DNA of 64,000 nucleotides from Notamacropus eugenii (taxonomy: Eukaryota; Chordata; Mammalia; Diprotodontia; Macropodidae): the NCBI RefSeq assembly GCF_028372415.1, contig NC_092875.1:433931877-433995876 (forward strand). Reading direction: 5' to 3'. Positions 47,740 through 64,000 of this stretch are shown here, in pieces. How positions within the stretch are numbered: position 1 is the stretch's first letter; every line of letters starts with the position of its first letter. The notes beneath the pieces were generated by a model. That model worked only from the letters and a program-made list of their open reading frames with translations, searched no databases and was not told the origin of the DNA. The position numbers and the translations under genes were made by a program.

Positions 47740-48060
47740 AAAATAGAGCAACTGATTAGATTATATGGGGTAAGAGTGGAGAGTTGATAATATTAAGGCT
47801 TTGAACCAGGGTCATCAGAAGGATGGTGCTGCCCTGGACAGTATTAGGGAAGTTCAGAAGAGGGGTGGGCTTTTGGGAAAAGATAATGAATTCTGTGTTG
47901 AACCTTGTGAGTTTGAGATACTTATAGGATGTCTAATTCAAAATGATTGATTTTATGGTAAACAGGAAAGATTCTTTTAGTGACTTTTACTTAATAAAAG
48001 TGCAGGTATTAGTTATTTAGTAGGCTGTTCAGGGGTAGAAGAAGAGACTTGGATTATCAA
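47740..48060 (-). repeat. L2 LINE fragment, antisense
   Basis: GATTATATGGGGTAAGAGTG, CATCAGAAGGATGGTGCTGC, AGTATTAGGGAAGTTCAGAA and AGATAATGAATTCTGTGTTG in antisense L2 order. Confidence 0.8.
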
Positions 48061-48632
48061 GAGATTTCAAAGTATGTAGGAGTTACTCATATTATATGGG
48101 AAATGGATGTAGTCACTGAGCACAGAGTTCCCAGTTCTCTGAGGAACCTGACTTGTAGATGTCTTTAGTTTCATTTACTTAAGCCACCCATCCCTGCCAG
48201 TAAAATTCTGCAGATCCAAGGCATAAATAGGGATAAGGACTGATCTTGTGATTTTACTGACATTGGCAACTCCAGGATGAGGAGACTCTCTCTACCAATG
48301 CAGGTGGATACATGCTCTCTAAATGATAATCTTAAACTTTTTCCACTTGTGACCCCTTTTCACATTTAGGCAGCATTTGTTGGCATTGTGTGGCATGATG
48401 GCACACATGCTTTGTGTTCAGAACCAAGGCTGCAGTGAAGTTACAGGATGCAACATGGGCAAGAGGTGCTGGATTCATTATGTGTTTAATTTTGAATTAA
48501 TTTTTGGTCATTGAGTGTTCAGAAATCTTTAACTGTTGCCAAATTTTTCTGGACCCCATATGGGATCTTCACAATATTTTAAGTTTAAGAAGTGCTGGCC
48601 AAGAGCGTTGGGATGTCAGTGGTTTGCATGGG

Positions 48633-48634
<2 letters not shown>
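48061..48634. other. Intergenic, no gene seen
   Basis: No named element. 48340-48600 may be an old DNA or LINE relic but carries no clear mark. Confidence 0.35.
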
Positions 48635-48682
<48 letters not shown>

Positions 48683-48706
48683 ATCTATCATCTATCTATC
48701 CATCTA
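48635..48706. repeat. (TATC)n microsatellite
   Basis: Tetranucleotide run with two short interruptions after 48681. It yields spurious Ser/Ile/Tyr/Leu frames. Confidence 0.95.
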
Positions 48707-49034
48707 TTGTATCAGCCTAGAGCTCCAAGCCTAGCTCTTTGTCCATTATCTCAAATTGTTCCTATGTTTTAAGACCCTTTATTACTTAAAAGTGAGCCAT
48801 AAAAGCCTGTAGACTTTTAGATTAGTTTATGGAAAAGTGGCCTCCAGCAAGAAACACAGGTATTGCTACTATTAACAAAGTCTCTATCTATAAATCAACA
48901 ATCATGTCCTACTTGTTTACCATGTGTGAAACACCATGCTATGGCAGCAATAATAGCTTGTATTTGTATTGAGTTTTAAGGTTTACAAACTGCTTTACAT
49001 ATGTAACACTTGATTGAGTGATTATCAGTCCAGT

Positions 49035-49150
49035 TTTTATTAGGCACCTGCCACGTGTCAGGTATTGTGCTAAGAGATAGGATACAAGAGCAAAGTATGA
49101 ACTAGTTACAACGAACATTCATTCTAATGGGGGAAGTCAAGTACATGTAC
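49035..49150 (-). repeat. L2 LINE 3' end, antisense
   Basis: TTTATTAGGCACCTGCCACG, GTCAGGTATTGTGCTAAGAG and ATTCTAATGGGGGAAGTCAA form the reversed L2 terminus. Confidence 0.75.
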
Positions 49151-49194
49151 AATGCACGTACAGTACTGTTTGTGTGTGTATAAATGCATCTGTG

Positions 49195-49462
49195 TAACAT
49201 ACATATACATTTATATAACACAAATGGATACAAAGTATTTAAATACAAGGTTTTGGTGTAGCATACATATACATTTACATGATATAACACAAGTGGATAC
49301 AAAGTATTTAAATACAAGGTTTTGGTGTAACATACATATACATTTACATGATATAACACAAGTGGATACAAAGTATTTAAATACAAGGTTTTGGTGTAAC
49401 ATACATATACATTTACATGCCATAACACAAATGGATACAAAGTATTTAAATACAAGGTTTTG
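49195..49462. repeat. 69-bp minisatellite, about 3.9 copies
   Basis: Units start at 49216, 49285, 49354 and 49423, each with TAACACAARTGGATACAAAG, then TATTTAAATACAAGGTTTTG. They differ by a few bases. Because 69 is divisible by three, frames stay open across the units on both strands (23-residue repeats), which explains the 103- and 131-codon frames here. Confidence 0.95.
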
Positions 49463-49639
49463 AGGGGCGGGAGAGAGACAAAAATGCTTTGAAGCAAAAG
49501 AGCGTCCGAGCTACTTTTTAAAGGAAGACAGGTACTCTAAGAGGTGACGGCAAGGAGGGCGTGCCTTAATAATTAACAAGGACTGTACTTAGATGGCACT
49601 TTGAGGTTAGGTCTGCGGTGTATGGGGTCCTCGCAGCTT

Positions 49640-49830
49640 CGTGGCTGGGACCTCATTTGGTGTTTTCTTGGCGAAGATACTGGAGTGTTGGCCATTTCCT
49701 TCTCCAGCTCATTTTACAAATAAGGAGACTGAGGCAAACAGGGTTAGGCGACTTGCCCAGGGTCACAAGGCTAGTAACTGTCCGAGGCTGGATTTGAACT
49801 CAGGTCTTCCTGGCAGCCCTTAAGTTGGTT
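49640..49830 (-). repeat. MIR-like SINE, antisense
   Basis: GGTGTTTTCTTGGCGAAGAT, CTTCTCCAGCTCATTTTACA, GACTTGCCCAGGGTCACAAG and GGATTTGAACTCAGGTCTTC are a common marsupial SINE read in reverse. It lies just upstream of the TXNL1 promoter. Confidence 0.85.
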
Positions 49831-49899
49831 TAAGCCTGAGAGGTTACGAAATTCTGATCCAAGTTCCCCAGTGACTACGTGTCCAGGAAGCACTTCAAC

Positions 49900-50511
49900 T
49901 TGTCATGCGGCCGTACAGCGTACAAACACCGTGCCCAGTCCGGGGCACCGATCTCTCACTGGAGCCTCCCAACGACCTTCAGCACAAGGCAATGCACGTG
50001 ACTCGCCCACCTGCCAATCAGTACGGACATGACGTATGACCCAACTACTGCGCTCTGCGCCTGCGCAGCTCAACATCCGCTGGGCGGGGAGTTTGGGGGC
50101 CAGGGCGTAACTAGAGCGGGTAGAGAAATCAGAGGGCGGCGCGGAAATGACGCACAGAGATCGGGCGCGTATTCCCGCGACGGGCGGAAGGTCGCGCCTG
50201 CCCGAGCGCGGGGAGGGGCGGGGAGGAGGGGACGAGGAGAGGCGGAGTGAAGTCTTCTGTCCCGCGCAGTGGCTGCTGGGTGTTCTCACGCTTTCTTTTC
50301 CTCGCCTCTCCCCGCCCCCCGTCCCCCGCCCCCCGCCCCGGCCGCCGGCCCCGCTCAGTCCCTGGCGTGACTTGGCACGTCGGGCGCGGTGGGGAGAGTT
50401 CGCCGCGGCGTCAGCGCGTCTCCGTCCCCGCTTCCCCGGGGTGTCGTCCCTCCTCGGTCCGGAAGCCGGTGGTTCCGCGGCCTCGGCTCCCTGCAGGCTC
50501 CTCCCGCGACC
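49900..50511 (+). promoter_or_regulatory. TXNL1: TXNL1 CpG-island promoter and 5' UTR
   Basis: The sequence turns abruptly GC- and CpG-rich here, continuing to about 50950. Visible sites are an E-box CACGTG (49995-50000), a CCAAT box (50014-50018), a CRE-like TGACGTA (50030-50036), an NRF1-type TGCGCCTGCGCA (50056-50067), an ETS/CRE-like CGGAAATGACGCA (50142-50154) and several GC boxes between 50083 and 50340. There is no TATA box. This is the build of a broadly active housekeeping promoter. The transcription start is inferred at about 50240-50330; the exact base cannot be read from sequence. Confidence 0.8.
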
Positions 50512-63404
<12,893 letters not shown>

Positions 63405-64000
63405 GTACGTAGTTATGAAAACAATCATACTACTATAATAGTTCAAGGTGGAAATGCATAGTTTGTTTAAAATTAACTGTGATTTAAAGTACCAAACTAT
63501 TCATATTATAGAGACTTTTAAATATTCACTTGGTTTATTTTTCATTAATTCATTTTCTTTCAGTGAAGCATTTTGAAAGTAAGTTCATTGAAGAGAATAT
63601 TGTCATATTCATATTTTTAGTGAGGTAGCCATTTTTCTGCTTAGTTGTTGGATTTTCTGTCATGTTTCTGTACTTTTAAGTATTGTTTTAATATCCATTT
63701 TTCCTTAACACGTGTTTTATGCATATTTTTCCATAAGTGAAGAAATATGCCTTGGAAAGTAAATGTTCCCACTTCTTGACAGTTGTGTAAAATAACTTGT
63801 AAATTTTAATGTGTAACCATTATATACTGAGCTACTTGCTCTGCTATTTTCCTCTTGAAATTTTTCTCTCCTTTTAAATATCTTCCCTTTTCTTTTTATC
63901 ACATCATTAAAAAATAATCTAGCTGTCCTTTAGTTCTAGACCTAATTGGAAGGACAAAGCAGTTGATCAACACCTAGTAGTCATAAATCCCTTTAAGTAG
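63405..64000. other. TXNL1 intron 3 (start)
   Basis: No coding sequence is seen; the next coding exon is expected to start with MDLMPF and is not within the window. Confidence 0.6.

Noticed and set aside
49102-49497. 131- and 103-codon frames with 23-residue repeats, and CRISPR-like direct repeats
   Set aside because: They come from the 69-bp minisatellite, whose unit is a multiple of three. There are no unique spacers, so it is not a CRISPR array, and no start context or conservation supports a protein.

Overview
The window is nuclear DNA from a mammal, most likely a marsupial. It carries the 5' half of the conserved vertebrate gene TXNL1. The rest is AT-rich and full of old L2, CR1/L3-like and MIR-type copies, L1 3' ends of the marsupial type, an ORF1-only 'half-L1' and SINEs with a tRNA-like head. 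No prokaryotic genes, CRISPR arrays or operons are present. Most open frames longer than 60 codons lie in repeats, microsatellites or CpG-island sequence and are not genes.

Layout. 1-16 kb: AT-rich and repeat-dense (L2, L1 3' ends, SINEs), including a retroposed piece of unknown origin at 3.7-4.0 kb and a nearly perfect 358-bp inverted repeat with arms at 8.03-8.39 and 9.36-9.72 kb. 16.0-17.9 kb: a CpG island whose YY1-type start element and splice donors point to a promoter firing leftward; by recalled synteny the best candidate is WDR7, the head-to-head neighbour of TXNL1. 18-27 kb: L2 and MIR copies, the LTR of an old retrovirus, and an L1 ORF2 fragment. 27.3-28.7 kb: a full-length processed pseudogene of aldolase A on the minus strand. 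29-34 kb: mostly unrecognised old sequence with LTR-like stretches and a 204-bp palindromic hAT-type MITE. 34.5-35.7 kb: a non-L1 LINE fragment with reverse transcriptase and a terminal zinc finger. 35.8-39.6 kb: an L2 split by a full-length 2.8-kb half-L1 that still has its target-site duplication. 39.7-49.8 kb: more L2 and SINE copies, microsatellites and a 69-bp minisatellite. 49.9-50.9 kb: the TXNL1 CpG-island promoter. 50.5-64 kb: TXNL1 exons 1-3 and their introns, running off the right edge.

Only TXNL1 can be called as a working protein-coding gene. Its three exons encode residues 1-123, which cover the whole thioredoxin domain with the C34-G-P-C37 active site. The C-terminal PITH domain lies beyond the window. 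I found no previously undescribed biological system. The most unusual structures are the near-identical inverted repeat, the retroposed insert of unknown source, and the probable leftward promoter in the 17-kb island. Repeat family names rest on recall of consensus features, not on a database search, and repeat boundaries are approximate unless a target-site duplication fixes them.
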